Shown here piece after piece: positions 36,490 through 47,817 of a stretch of DNA of 64,000 bases (position 1 is its first letter; each line of letters begins with the position of its first letter). Origin of the DNA: Conus ventricosus (Eukaryota > Mollusca > Gastropoda > Neogastropoda > Conidae); NCBI GenBank assembly GCA_018398815.1, contig CM031596.1, forward strand, positions 65,536,654-65,600,653, given 5' to 3'. The translations under genes were made by a program, and so were the position numbers. The notes beneath the pieces were generated by a model. It saw nothing but the letters and a program-made list of their open reading frames with translations. It had not been told where the DNA came from and made no database searches.

Positions 36490-36640
36490 TCCAGATTTGT
36501 TAAGGTATTTTCATATTAGGGTTTACTTCTGAGTTATTAGATTTCTGCTGAATATAGACATACCTGCCCAAATTCTCAAAACAGAAGGTGTCACATTTTG
36601 ACATTTTAGATGTAGTGTTCCAAATGTAAGTGTAGCAGGC
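36490..36640. repeat. local direct duplication, right copy
   Basis: Partner of 36,085-36,232. Confidence 0.85.
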
Positions 36641-37166
36641 GTGTACTCAATAGCACTTTCAGTTGAACTTCATTCTGTACATAATATGACAGCAGTCAAA
36701 AAAACCCAACTGAAACCTGGATGGTTGTCGCATGGTTTTGACTTGATCTTCCAACAACTTGAAAAGGCCCATAAGAAAACAAATAGATAACAACGTAAAA
36801 TCGTGATCATCTTTAGCAGTTTTTATCTCTGCTTTTTTGTCTTCTCCTTATTGTATTGGACCTTATTTGATGACATAAGTCCACAGTCTGAAATTCTACA
36901 TTGATTCCGTTCTGCGTAAGCCACTGCTAAGTCCGTTAAGCATTTTTTGTGCGTTTTTTTTGTTTGCCTTTTTTTTTTTTTTTTTAGATTGATGTTTTGG
37001 TGTTGCATTTCATCACAAAAGTGTAGCAGCATAATATTGTCAGTGACATTGTAACATGCTATGTCAAATGCATTGTACATGGCAGCTGTGTATAGAATTT
37101 GTCACTATCTCTGATTCACCTCTGCCAGCATGCACATGCACGCACGCATGCACGCACTCACACGCG

Positions 37167-37210
<44 letters not shown>

Positions 37211-37471
37211 CACACACACACATCCCTCTTCCCTCCTTCCACCCATTGTCTCCACCTATTATCTCAAAGTCTATCACCTGTCTCTTCCTCCCTATTCTTT
37301 CCTTCACTCCTCCATGCCTCCCTTTTCCCCAGCTCCCATCCAACCCCCATCTCTTTTCTCTCCCCTGCTTGTTCTCTCCCTTTCCACCACAAAATGATCT
37401 ACCCTTCCACACACACGTACACATAATATGATGTAGATTTCAATCATCATCTCTTTCTTGATATGTTACAG

Positions 37472-37549
37472 TATGAAGCCATGACTGTGCCTTACCCAAC
37501 TGACAAGAGCAACATGCTAAAAGGAATTGATGACGACGAGAAAACAGCG
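37472..37549 (+). CDS. ATP5PD: mitochondrial ATP synthase subunit d, exon 3
   Basis: 78 nt after TTACAG, encoding YEAMTVPYPTDKSNMLKGID then DDEKTA. The YEA(L/M).VPYP.D motif is diagnostic for subunit d. It ends at a GTAAAA donor in phase 0. Confidence 0.93.
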
Positions 37550-40500
37550 GTAAAATTCTGATTGTCACTGGTTTTACTTGTGGTTTTGTTGTTGTGTCTA
37601 TTTTATTAAAACTCTTCAGATATTATACTCTGTAGCATGTCAGATTCTTACAAGGTGTATTCAGTTTGCCAGTTCTGTTTGGTCTTATGTTTGTGCCCAA
37701 CAGTACACAGTACTAAGTCGTTCTGCAAAACAGCTTAGGCTTCAGGCCGACACATGGCACCAAATCCATTTCCTTTGTACTGTGGGCAAACATTATCACA
37801 ACATGTCTTAAGATTTTTTTCAGTCTTGCATATCGCTTTTTTTGTCGTGCAAACTCCCTGTTAGTATTTAAAATGGTAGTTCTTATACTTAGTATTGTTG
37901 GTGTTTGTGTTTCGTTTTGTTTCTCGGAAAAGATAGATTTAATTCCCTACCATAATAGTGCAAAATGATCAGTCAGTGAACAGTTCACAGTCTGTCTGAC
38001 AGTCCATAATTAAATTCAGACCTTCTGATCACAAAGTTGCTGTTCAGCAGGACAGGTTGTTTGTGATAGTCAGACAAGATAGGAAATGGACCCTTTTTGA
38101 TTCGGATGAAACAGATGATGAGTTCATTTCCAGTCATTAAAGACTGCAGGTCCTTATCGATAACTAAACATATTTTTTATGCCATCCAAATGTTATGTTT
38201 CTTTTTGTAATGAATACCCAGCAAAAGTCTAAATGCATTAAGTGCACAATTTGTCTATGTTCTATTACATTTATTTGCCAGAACACACCGGCATATTCTT
38301 TTTTTTTTAAAAGTTCTGATGGCATTATGACTACTGTACATTGTAATCTCTGATGTGCTGTGTTGAATGTTTACTGAGTGGTAGGTTGTTCTTATTTGTT
38401 CACTTATTTATTGGTTGATTTTGTACAGGATTGTGTTTGTGCTGCTCAGGCTTCTGTTAAACATTAGTTATTTGTATATCTTTTCTTAAATGTAACCCCC
38501 CCCCCCTCCACCCCCCCCCCCCCCCCCCCCCCGCTTCCCCCCCCCCCCCCCCCCCCCCCTGTCCCTGAGATCAAAGCTTTGAAAAATACTGTGTGTAAAA
38601 CTGTGTGAGCAGATGACAGACAATTGCAAAATAATTGAGTAGTATGTTGGATTTGTTTGGAAACAAAAACACCATGACAGAGGTATTTTGTAAAATAGGG
38701 TGAGCACCATACAGATGGAAGCATGTGTCGGTACTGGATGCTTAATGAATAGACAGTAGTAGTGTGTAACTTAAAGGCCTTTTGTCAGGTCTTTGTAAGT
38801 CATTGAGCGTTTGTCACCATTGAGCTTTGTTACAGCAATCTGGGTGAAATCAGGTTAATTAAGAGTGTGGCTATTTGGATAACACATGGTGTTCTTGCTT
38901 GGAGTTCACTGCAAAGCCACAGTAGACAGGCACCTAGCTGGTACAGTTCAAGTAGAAGTGCTCGCTGTTTTTGTAGGGTCCCACTTGTCTAAAGAGGATA
39001 AGCGAGATCTAAGACCGTGCCGGTTCGGGGAGGAGTGGAGAGGAGGGGGGGGGGGGGGGGATACAGTAGGAAAGGGAGACAAATGGACTGGGATGGTAGG
39101 TAGACAGGTCTAGCCATTTCTCTTATTTTCTGTCTTTTTGTTAATTGATAACATGTAACGGTGATGTTTTAGTGGCCGGGGACGGTGGCGCAGTTAAACA
39201 GATGCTAACAAACAGCATGTAACAGTTTCACATTCGTGAAAGCTTGCTCATTGACATTCTGAAAATGTTATCGGGATTGAAGCAAGGTATATTCAAATGG
39301 CTAAAATCAATCCATCGTGAATTTTAGATCTTTCAAGGGAATTATGAGTTATTTTAAGGATTTGTTAACTTACTTGGGATGCTAGTTTGTTTCAGTTACT
39401 TCCATTTGAAAGTTATTTTTAAACTGCAATAATGATTACTGACAAAAAAAGAAGTTTGTAGATAAAAGATGGATATAGACTTATTGATTTCCAACATTTT
39501 CTTGCAAAAAATTTTGGTAGGAAAAAATCTGCAGTGGGTGTGTATGTGTGTGTGTGGGGTGTGTGTGTGTGTGTGTGTGTGGGTGTGTGTGTTTATGTGT
39601 GTGAGGATGGGGAGAGAGAGATAGAACTCATAAAAGACTAAATGCAATTAAAGTACAAGATTTTAGAAGCATACCTATTTATTGACATACTTTACCCGAC
39701 ATTGATTGTTTATTAACTTATAATATCATTGAAACCCTACACGTCACGTCTGTGTTTTTCAGGAAGTTGGTGTCCAACAGACCAACAAATGACAGTAAGG
39801 AAATAATGGTAGATGCCTTTTGTGCAGACTGAACTGAGTAAGGCTTTCGTTTACTGAGAGGCAGGAGGAGATCAATGATGCAAGCTTCTGGTGAGTTTAT
39901 CAGCAATTGGTTTTTGCTCTCCTCTCAAGGCTCCTCCTCGTTTGCTGGTGAAGAGGGTGGCCTCATCCTTTGTCTGATCTTTAGAGGGCATTTTCACTTG
40001 TCAAACCTTTAGAGAAAGTTTTCTCAGTTCCAGTGGCACCAGTAAAAGTAATTTAAAGATACATGTAGTCTCTAGAAATAACAGACCTGAAAATGAGCCT
40101 CTTGGGAAGACTCTATTTTACTCTAGCTTTTCACTGAAACTGTGAAAGATAAAGACTGTATCAGCTTTTGTTAACAGGTGATCATTCTGAAAGCAAGATC
40201 TTTTACAGAAAACAAAGTGACAGTGACATCAAGAGGTCAACAAGAATAAGCTTGCAAGGTTTACACTCGCATGTTCGCAGAGTGACAATTGAGAAAAATA
40301 GAAAGTAAAAAAATTCCACAACTTGCTGGCTTTAGACATGATGATTTTTTATTCAGCTGCAACTCGTTTCCTTCAGTGATGTCAAATAATTATCATAGTT
40401 ATGATGAAAATACTTTGCATTCTTTGCCAGCTAGGCATTATTTATCAGTTGGTGAATGTGCTAGAATCACCGATCATTCAAGACCATGCTTTGGAAATCA

Positions 40501-41379
40501 AATGATCAAGGGAAGCTACTTTTTGTTTGAATGGTTCCATGGCTGTAAAAAGCAGATGTGCTTGTCAGAATATTAGAGGGTGCACTCATGTCCAGGGTTT
40601 CAGAGGTGAAGTCTGGACACAAAATACTGTTAAAAGGAAATGAAGTAACATCTTAATGGTTGAGTGAAATCGTCAGTTTTGTTGCACATAGCTGCTGTTA
40701 ACCACCCAGCTGAACATGGGTTAGAGAGAGAAGGGACAGAGAGAGAGAGAGAGAGAGAATCAAATGTTTGAGAGAAAAAGGCATTCAAGAGAGTAGTGTA
40801 TGCTTCATGACTGTGAATGTTGACATTTTGGATGGATGTAAAATGTGGTCTTCACTGGATGAACAGGTTACAGTGTTCAAACATACAGTATTTGTGAAAT
40901 GTAATTCTATTTGCAGGCACTCCCAATTTGGCAGATCTTAGCATTTCAGAAATATAGATTTGAATCTTGTATGTTTACCTGTCAGTGTAAGATAATGTTG
41001 CTTATAGCCCAGCCGACCGCAAAGGGCCACATCAGGCCACCTGTCAGTGAAAGTTGTCTTCATAGTTACATTTTTTAGAACACTTTTATTTACATTTAAA
41101 CATGGATCAGGCGAAGTTTTCATTGAAAATATGTAATTTCATTGAATTAGGTAGCTTGAGTATGGTTTCCATACTAGTTTGAAGTGTAGAGTTTAATGCT
41201 GCTTTCTAGGGGTTATGATGTTGAAATGAATAGCTCTTGATAAAGTCACATGAATCTTGCATTTGGATTTTTTAACTTTAATACGAATGGATTAACTGTA
41301 TTTGTAGACTTTTCAGTGATACTGTACCATTCCATTGGGATTCAGCTAGGACATGCTTATTGTGTTTGTCCATACACAG
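37550..41379 (+). other. ATP5PD intron(s) 3; an expected exon not found
   Basis: Between exon 3 and the last exon the family has about 24 further residues (a helical segment with S..RI....E..). I searched the acceptor-like sites here (for example near 39,762, 39,985 and 40,195) and none opens a frame that fits. The region holds poly-C (38,497-38,559), a G-tract (39,045-39,060), a GT run (39,536-39,603) and a GA run (40,737-40,758). Copy 2 of the short dispersed motif lies at 40,988-41,045. Confidence 0.6.
40988..41045. repeat. short dispersed motif, copy 2 of 3
   Basis: TAAGATAATGTTGCTTATAG, then CCCAGCC and a CCGCAAAGGGCCACATCAGG tail. The tail is shared with 63,917-63,975. Confidence 0.65.
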
Positions 41380-41538
41380 CTGTCCAAGATTGACAGTCTG
41401 CCCAAGCCAGAGGAAATGACCTTGGAGATGTATGCCTACTACTTCCCAGACCTGGCTTTGGACCCGGTCAACCGACCCACTTTCTGGCCCCATACTCCCA
41501 ACATGCAGCCCGGCCACAAAGACTGCCACAATATTTGA
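41380..41538 (+). CDS. ATP5PD: mitochondrial ATP synthase subunit d, last exon
   Basis: After a CACAG acceptor, 52 codons and TGA. Recognisable parts are LPKPEEMTLEMYAYYFPDLA then LDPVNRPTFWPHTPNMQPGH. The (E)MT.E.Y...FPD.ALDP.N.PTFWPHTP signature is the conserved C-terminus of subunit d. The phase fits exon 3, so any exon in between must be a multiple of three. A candidate polyadenylation signal AATAAA lies at 41,841. Confidence 0.95.
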   Translation: MSKIDSLPKPEEMTLEMYAYYFPDLALDPVNRPTFWPHTPNMQPGHKDCHNI

Positions 41539-41840
41539 TAGATCTCCTTCACCAAGCTTTGAATATTTTAGACATCTTCACTTCAAGATGCTTGTGTGAG
41601 GATTATGATTCTTATATATATATCATGCAAAACAGGAAGCTTAGAATGCCCTTGCTGCGATAAACCAGCAGGCTCATTTGCATGTAGTTTTCCATGAACT
41701 GTAAGAAGTCTGTGTTGACTTACTGTTGTAGGTAGGTATATGTGATGTACTTGTGTGTCTGAGTTAGAGTTTATTTCTTATTTTGGAAAGTGTGTCTGAG
41801 TTAAGAGTTTATTTCTTATTTGGAAAGTGAATCAGAGATT

Positions 41841-41846
41841 AATAAA
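41841..41846 (+). terminator. polyadenylation signal of ATP5PD
   Basis: AATAAA 303 bp after the ATP5PD stop codon. It is the first canonical signal after the last exon that I see, so it is a plausible transcript end. Confidence 0.55.
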
Positions 41847-42134
41847 ACTGACATCAGAAACTAATCAAGATGTTTTTATCTTTTGTCACACTGAAGTTAT
41901 GTGTGTATGTGCATGTGTGTGTAAGCAAAGAAGCTAGAATCAGTGTTCTTACTCAAAACATTGGTGATCTCTGTGACTTGGGAAGAAGAGTTGGATCATA
42001 TAAAATCATACTGTAATGCCTGAAATGGGTGTCCCTAAATGCTGTTCAAAACTATAAAACCATTAGCTGACATACCAAGATTGCAAATATACCATAAATC
42101 GAGTTGGTTTTTAAAGTCTACAATCTACCACTTT

Positions 42135-42640
42135 GTTTGCACAGATCGTTTTGCTGCAACTATCAATAGACCATATGATTGGATGATCTTTTCTCAAGGA
42201 AGGGGACACATCCTCATACCCAGTAATACTTTTTTTGTTTCCACAGATCATTTTGCTGCAACTATCAATAGACCATGTGATTGGGTGATCTTTTCTCAAG
42301 GAAGGGGACACATCCTCGTACCCAGTAATACACTGCTCACTGGTGCTTGACTGAGACTGTCAATAGACCATATGATTGGGTGATCTTTTCTCAAGGAAGG
42401 GGACACATCCTCATACTCAGTAATACACTGCTCACTGGTGCTTGACTGAGACTGTCAATAGACCATATGATTGGGTGATCTTTTCTCAAGGAAGGGGACA
42501 CATCCTCATACCCAGTAATACACTGCTCACTGGTGCTTGACTGAGACTGTCAATAGACCATATGATTGGGTGATCTTTTCTCAAGGAAGGGGACACATCC
42601 TCATACCCAGTAATACACTGCTCACTGACGCCTGACTGAG
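42135..42640. repeat. 95-bp minisatellite
   Basis: Five to six copies of a unit of about 95 bp containing GACTGTCAATAGACCATATG, ATTGGGTGATCTTTTCTCAA and GGAAGGGGACACATCCTCAT. Exact 95-bp spacing separates copies starting at about 42,361, 42,456 and 42,551. The first two copies are diverged and longer. Confidence 0.95.
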
Positions 42641-44136
42641 ATCTTGTTTTACGCCTACTGAACAAAGGATTTTTTTGAAAAGGATGAGAAATAAGTGTCA
42701 GCAGTCTCTTATCTCCCCATGTTCAAATGTTTATTTTCCAAATTACTGTTAATTTTGAATAGTAAATCTTTACAGTGTTGACAATTTACTTCTCAACTGT
42801 AAGCAAATTTTAGTGTTCATGCACGAAAAATAAAAGTTCATTTCCCTCAAAGAAGAGCTTGTAGATGATTACTTCCCTTAGCATGAATCTAATCCGCGAG
42901 CTTGCTTCGCCATCCTATTTCCTGCGTGAAGCTGGTCTCGCCAAGTTATGCCTAACCCAGCGATTCTGAATCCTGAACCAAAGGACTGCGCTAGTAAGAA
43001 CAAAATCTAAGGTAGGATCATCAAGATCTCAAGACCATCGAGGCTTGTGAACTTAAAAGTTTATTTAAGAATGGCTGAACACTGTGATGAGGCATGTTGA
43101 ACTAGCGCTGAACCACAAAAGTGGTGACCGCAAGTCACTCATCCTGCAAACAGTATACATGTACTTAAACAGAAGACTCCTTTTAATTTTCCTGTCTGGT
43201 TAGAAGGGAGATTATTTGGTTGTTTGAGATCTGTAACGTAACTGGTTTACTCTTTCAGTTGAAGCAGGAGGTGGATAGATGTTGGATATCGGATATGATC
43301 TGTCGCACATTTGTACCCACAGGTAAACAGGGCTTACATTTCAAACTATTTTACAAACAATCATTGGGTATTCAGAGGAGAGAGTAATGACTGATGATTG
43401 TCATGAAATCTCTTAGAGCTATTTACAGAGACATTTGTAGTCTGCTAAATCTATTAGCATTGCTTGGGCCAAGGAGTTTAACAGGACAAGCAATGGATTT
43501 CTTTTTTTATTAACATATGGAAGGAGGGGCGAGAACATGGGGTTGGGTTGGGGGGAAGAATTATACCAATTTTAAGATCATGTTTTTCCTCAGACCAAGG
43601 AGAATTTTCAGCCTGGACAAGACAGAGTTATGTATATTTCATAGTTTGGCGGGCAAAGTATTGTACAAAATGTATCTCATGATATTGCATAGTCTGTAGT
43701 TTTGCTTGCAGTCATGCTCTGCCCTCATGCCTAATACATCTTTTGAAAACAAACAAAAAACACCACCTTCAAGCAGTTTATGCTTGATAGTGCTCATCCA
43801 GACGCACTTAGCCTGGTACATTGCAGCAGATGGATGACCAGGGAAATTTGTTTTACATGCCTGTGGTGTTGCTCCTAAAACACCCATTGCAGGCATTCCA
43901 CATGAAGTGACGCTATGACATACATCAGCAGGTCAGAATCAGTAAGTGGACTGTATCAATGCACAAATTTTCAGAGGCAGCTGCTGCTTTGAAAAGTGTG
44001 TGCTTAATTGAATATGTGATAGGTTTGCCTCATCAAAGACTCATTTTACCGACATATAGAAATTCTTGATTTGCGTATGCTCATGTGTTCTGATTCACCA
44101 CAAGCAACAAATGAGGCGTCGGGCCCCCTCATTTGT
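42641..44136. other. non-coding stretch
   Basis: No gene, repeat or transposon signature recognised on either strand. Confidence 0.6.
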
Positions 44137-44470
44137 CAGCAGATGACCTGCCCATTCTTGGACTGTCAGTAGACTACATATCTGCCCCAGACATCAGTAG
44201 ATCATCAGTAGATGGCTTACCTATCCTTGACTTGTCAGCAGATTACTAAAATATCCCAGACTTGTTTTCAGGTGACCTACCTGTCTCTGACTGGTCTTCA
44301 GATGACCTACATGTTCGTGGCGTCTTCAAATGACCTGCATGCCCCTGATCTGTCTTCAGAATGTCTACCTTTCCCTGACTTGTCTTCAGAAGACCTGAAT
44401 GCCCCCGACTTGTCTTCAGATGTCCTATGTGTCTGAATGGTGTTCATATGACTATCCATTTCTTACTTGT
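44137..44470. repeat. 30-bp minisatellite, left part split by the Polinton
   Basis: Diverged copies of a 30-bp unit (CTTGTCTTCAGATGACCTAC plus CTGTCCCTGA). They are interrupted at 44,470 by the Polinton end and continue at 60,666. The period is a multiple of three, so stop-free reading frames run through it without being genes. Confidence 0.88.
44466..44470. repeat. target-site duplication, left (CTTGT)
   Basis: CTTGT immediately outside the left terminal repeat is repeated immediately outside the right one (60,666-60,670). Five bases are certain. Polintons usually show six. Because CTTGT is part of the minisatellite unit, chance identity cannot be fully excluded. Confidence 0.7.
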
Positions 44471-44720
44471 AGAGAATGTAAATATGCGGGGTCAAGACCA
44501 CCCACCTTATTTTGCACGAAAACCCCCCTTTTTACATCCAAATCACGTCCATCTCATGTCAGTTTTGGCCAATTTTAACACTGTTTCACAAAAAAATTAA
44601 CACCCCAAAACCTCTAAAAATCGACGCAATCGTTGTTTTAAAACGGGGGGGCTTACGTGCTAGATAAGATAGGGTGATCGTGACCCCGCATATTTACATT
44701 CTCTCCAAGGACATAAAAAT
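44471..44720 (+). repeat. Polinton terminal inverted repeat, left
   Basis: Inverted copy at 60,418-60,665, differing by only a handful of one-base indels in homopolymers. The outermost 24 bases (starting AGAGAATGTAAATATGCGGG) recur inverted at the inner side (44,681-44,704), so the repeat is itself bracketed by a 24-bp inverted pair. The last 16 bp (CCAAGGACATAAAAAT) lie inside that inner copy. Confidence 0.96.
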
Positions 44721-44769
44721 TAAGGGTTTAGCAAAAAAAATAAGTTTAGCAAAAATAAATACTATTTTG

Positions 44770-45712
44770 TTAACTTACTGTGTTTGGCGGGACAACTTGC
44801 AGCTCTTCACGAACAAACGATCTTTTAGGGGCGGGCTTTTTAGAAGAGAGAGTTTCTCTTAAATAATACACGGGAGGGTCTGTTTTCATGATTCTTTCAA
44901 CTTCATATACATCTACGCTCCATATGGGATCTGTGGCTCTAATTCTAACATCGCCTTCTGCTTCTCCAGGAGCATACAAGTATCTTACTTTTAGCCCAAA
45001 CGGCAAGAGTTTTTGATTACCTTGGATGTCTTCAGTAATGCTAATTTTTTTAATTTGATTGCGTTCACTGGCTTCAGTCCTGTTGCTTTAAATTCTTCAT
45101 TGTTCATGGCACGTAAGACTGCTGGCAACCTCCTAACCCATTCTGTGTTACGCGTTCTGTCCATAATTTCTCTGTGATATTGATAGGTAAACAGGCGTTC
45201 AGCTAGATTCTTATTAAAGTTTTCTACTAGGGCTTGTGACCGATGGTTGCCTGGGATCCCTCTCTTAACTATAACATGATGTTTTAAAAACAGCTGGTTT
45301 ACAGAACCTTTAAACTCTTTTCCATCATCAACTTGAACCATCCTTGGATACTTTAATGGGCCTCGCATGTATATTTGTTGTAAAGCTACGGCCACAGCAG
45401 TTGAGCTTTTATCCGTTAAAGGTTCAGCGTCTTTGTATCTTGATGCCATGTCAACAACTGTCAGAGCATACTTAAACTTTTTTCTTCTAACTTTGTCATG
45501 TGGCAGATACAGCAAGTCCATCTGGTGGGTGTCATTAGGAACTGAGTTAACAAATCTAGGCCTTATTATTCTTTTTGGGGCGGGCAGATATATTTGCCAA
45601 ATTGCCTGTTTTGAAAGCCAGTCTTTCGCATCTGATTCAGACACTCTAGCAGCTTTACTCAGTTTTTCAATAGCAGTCTTTCCTTTCCAATACCCTTTAG
45701 GAGAATAATATA
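44770..45712 (-). pseudogene. Polinton integrase (retroviral-type, DDE), interrupted
   Basis: An rve-superfamily integrase that joins element ends to host DNA. The N-terminal part shows YYSPKGYWKGKTAIEKL and IYLPAPK. The catalytic core has D in HQMDLLYLP, D in QVDDGKEFKG and E in ALVENFNKNLAE. The C-terminal module shows VRYLYAPGE, RATDPIWSVDVYEV and SFVREELQVVPP, the chromodomain-like end typical of Polinton integrases. The frame changes once, near 45,000-45,010, between core and C-terminal module. The 5' end is cut by a Tc1-like insertion at 45,713. A few 5' codons with a candidate start at 47,202 lie on the far side. The gene reads toward the left terminal repeat. Confidence 0.93.
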
Positions 45713-47178
45713 TACTGAGAGGCAAAGAAAACGCAATTCCATTGTCAACTGACAATTTTATTGAAATGAAACAAACACACATCAAAGCAAATACCTGTGA
45801 CAAAAGTGCGACCACTGTACATTAGTTTGCCTATAACACGTGCACATTCGCCTGAAGTGAAGCCCATTTAGGCGCGACAGAAGGAATACACTGTCAATAT
45901 CTGGTGTGTCCCCCTTGAGCACGAACACAAGCTTGCAAACGTCGGGGCATTGAAGCGCACAAACGACGGATGATACGGATCGGTATCACGTTCCAGTAAT
46001 GCTGCAATGCTTGGGTGAGCTCAGCAACCTTGCACACGTCGTCCAAGTTCGTCCCACAAATGTTCAATGTCTGGGGACACGGAGGGCCACTGCATGACAT
46101 CCACATTGCTGTCCCGAAGGAAATTTCGTGTGAGAACGGCTGTGTGGGGTCGAGCATTGTCCTGCTGAAACACTAGTCTGTTGCCACCATGCTGTCTCCA
46201 GAGAGGAAGAAGAACTGGCTCAAGAACAGTGTCAATATAACGCCTTGCCGTCAAGTTGCCTGGCACAAACACAAGCTCCGATCGAAATTGAGCATTTATG
46301 GCACCCCAGACCATTACCCCTCCACCCCCATAACGATCTCGCTCAATGACACAGGGTTGCGCAAAACGTTCACCCTGACGTCGATACACACGATCACGGC
46401 CATCCGGGAAAGAGACATTGAACCGGGATTCTTCCGAAAAAACAACATTCCCCAAAACCCTGTTCCCAGAAAGCCACCTGCGGCAGCCCATCGCTGGCGT
46501 GCTAGTCGATGGCGATGGGTTAAGATCTGACCTTGGTATGGTCGACGTGCCCGTAGCCCTGCTGCTGCCAGACGCCGACGCACGGTACGGCTGCTGATTA
46601 GTCTTTCTCTAGTCCCAATAGTGTTGCGGGCTGTTTGTGCAGCTGGCTGAAACGATTCCGGAGGTGCTGCGTGACAATGTAGCGGTCCTGTCGTGCCGTC
46701 GTCACACGTTGGACGCCTGGGCGTGGACGGTCGTTTACACTTCCAGTGTTTTGGTGCCGAGTCGCAAGACGGGTTATGGTTGATGGGTGTACATTGAAAT
46801 GTTGTGCGGCCCTGATGTGAGCAGTGCCTGCCCTCAGCATGCCAATGGCTTGATTTCTCTGGTCTGTAGTTAACCGCGGCATGGTGCGTACGAGTGTCAG
46901 TAAAACGCCAATGTGTGTTTTTATAGGGGACAGTCATGGGCTGTTTGCATGCAATCACAGTATGCCTGTGTCGCACGTGTTTTGCAGTTATCAGTAAAAG
47001 ATGTGTTGGAGTGGTTTACTCATGACGTCATGAACCCAACTGTGCCTGTCAATACAGATCGTCGCAATACAACATACGCGTGCTAGGTTGCATGCCTCGT
47101 GCATAATTCACATTATTTTGGCTGAGGTGACATTTTTCGGGGACGAAATGGGGATTGCGTTTTCATTGCCTCTCAGTA
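45713..47178 (-). mobile_element. Tc1-like transposon nested in the Polinton integrase
   Basis: The 28-bp terminal inverted repeats start TACTGAGAGGCAA and differ at two positions. They lie between TA dinucleotides at 45,711-45,712 and 47,179-47,180, the canonical TA target duplication of the Tc1/mariner superfamily. The length of 1,466 bp and the single transposase gene fit. Orientation is given by the transposase. Confidence 0.95.
45894..46882 (-). pseudogene. Tc1-like transposase, frame-broken
   Basis: The N-terminus MPRLTTDQRNQAIGMLRAGT and VHPSTITRL form the paired-like helix-turn-helix of Tc1 transposases. GSVNDRPRPGV is the GRPR-like linker. The second piece shows RTVRRRLAAAGLRARRPY. 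The catalytic domain shows VFSEESRFNV, VFQQDNARPHTA and SVSPDIEHLWDELGRR. The C-terminus ends RAQGGHTRY. Three frame changes (about 46,600, 46,465 and 46,030) break it. The first catalytic Asp (normally FS(D)ESRF) is Glu here, and the usual SPDLNPIEHLW motif has lost three residues. Both changes are unlikely in an active enzyme. Confidence 0.92.
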
Positions 47179-47238
47179 TATTTTGTGCTTCGTATTGTCC
47201 ATAAGAAGGACTGTATTTTAATTGTATTTTAATTGTTT

Positions 47239-47641
47239 TTAGATTGTTTGTGCAAGAATATAGATTGCTCCCATAGCACCCACAATAAAACCAATTTCTG
47301 CTATTTTTTGTTCTTCTGATGGTTCATAAAAGTCAGATAGTTCTGGCGGTGGCGATATAGAAACTTCTTTCCTGTCACTAAGTAATACTCATTCATTGCC
47401 TCATCAACGTCTGTAAATGTGTGCTCTGCGTGTCCCTGTTCTCTTAATGTTTTATTAATAAAGTCTAAGTGGGCAATTCGTCTTTTCTCGTAAGCATCTC
47501 TTGCTTAGCTAAATCTTCCATTGCCTTGTTATGACGTTCTCTCTCTTCATCTGACCGCAATTTACTAAACATATAATTGCTTCCAGAGAAGGCCAAAGCA
47601 TTAACAATAGCTCCTCCTACCATCATAACTACTCCTGCCAT
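47239..47641 (-). pseudogene. conserved Polinton membrane-anchored protein, frame-broken
   Basis: Starts MAGVVMMVGGAIVNALAFSG, a hydrophobic N-terminal segment. A charged helix (about residues 28-75) and, in the next frames, DFINKTLREQGHAEHTFTDV, EAMNEYYLVTG and PPPELSDFYEPSEEQKI follow, then a second hydrophobic segment (GFIVGAMGAIYIL). I recognise this architecture from proteins annotated in other Polintons. Its function is unknown, possibly virion-membrane or assembly related. Two frame changes, near 47,505 and 47,373. Full length would be about 133 aa. The stop lies just upstream of the integrase start region. Confidence 0.75.
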
Positions 47642-47676
47642 CTTTTTATAAATTAATATTTTCTAGATTAATCTTT

Positions 47677-47817
47677 CTATGAACTAATATTTTCTGGGAT
47701 AATCCCCTGTGTAACAAGAAAGTCTTTTGACGCAATCCCTGCAGTGATTACAACTATAACCTTAACAATGTCCTCAATGTCTAACCTTCCTAGATCCGCC
47801 GGCTTCATTTTAAACAT
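47677..47817 (-). CDS. small Polinton hydrophobic protein, 46 aa
   Basis: Intact short frame MFKMKPADLGRLDIEDIVKV followed by a hydrophobic stretch (IVVITAGIA) and a polar end (KDFLVTQGIIPENI). One predicted membrane segment. Small proteins with a K(D)..(V/I)..G.IP..I ending occur in other Polintons, but no function is known. Its ATG overlaps the stop of the preceding 31-aa frame by 8 nt, which suggests a compact transcriptional unit. Confidence 0.6.
   Translation of the reverse strand: MFKMKPADLGRLDIEDIVKVIVVITAGIASKDFLVTQGIIPENISS

Larger units (their letters stand above)
35429..37471 (+). other. ATP5PD intron 2
   Basis: Holds a copy of the short dispersed motif (35,527-35,562), a local duplication (36,085-36,232 and 36,490-36,640) and a CA-rich run (37,135-37,222). 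No exon recognised. Confidence 0.75.

Noticed and set aside
39179..39200. GACGGTGGCGCAG stretch resembling a SINE head
   Set aside because: Too short and without a B box or body. Cannot be distinguished from chance.
39762..39797. Candidate missing ATP5PD exon after TTTTTCAG
   Set aside because: The required phase runs into a stop after nine codons, and the residues do not match subunit d.
46189..46530. 113-aa plus-strand ORF inside the Tc1-like element
   Set aside because: Shadow of the minus-strand transposase, which has clear family motifs.
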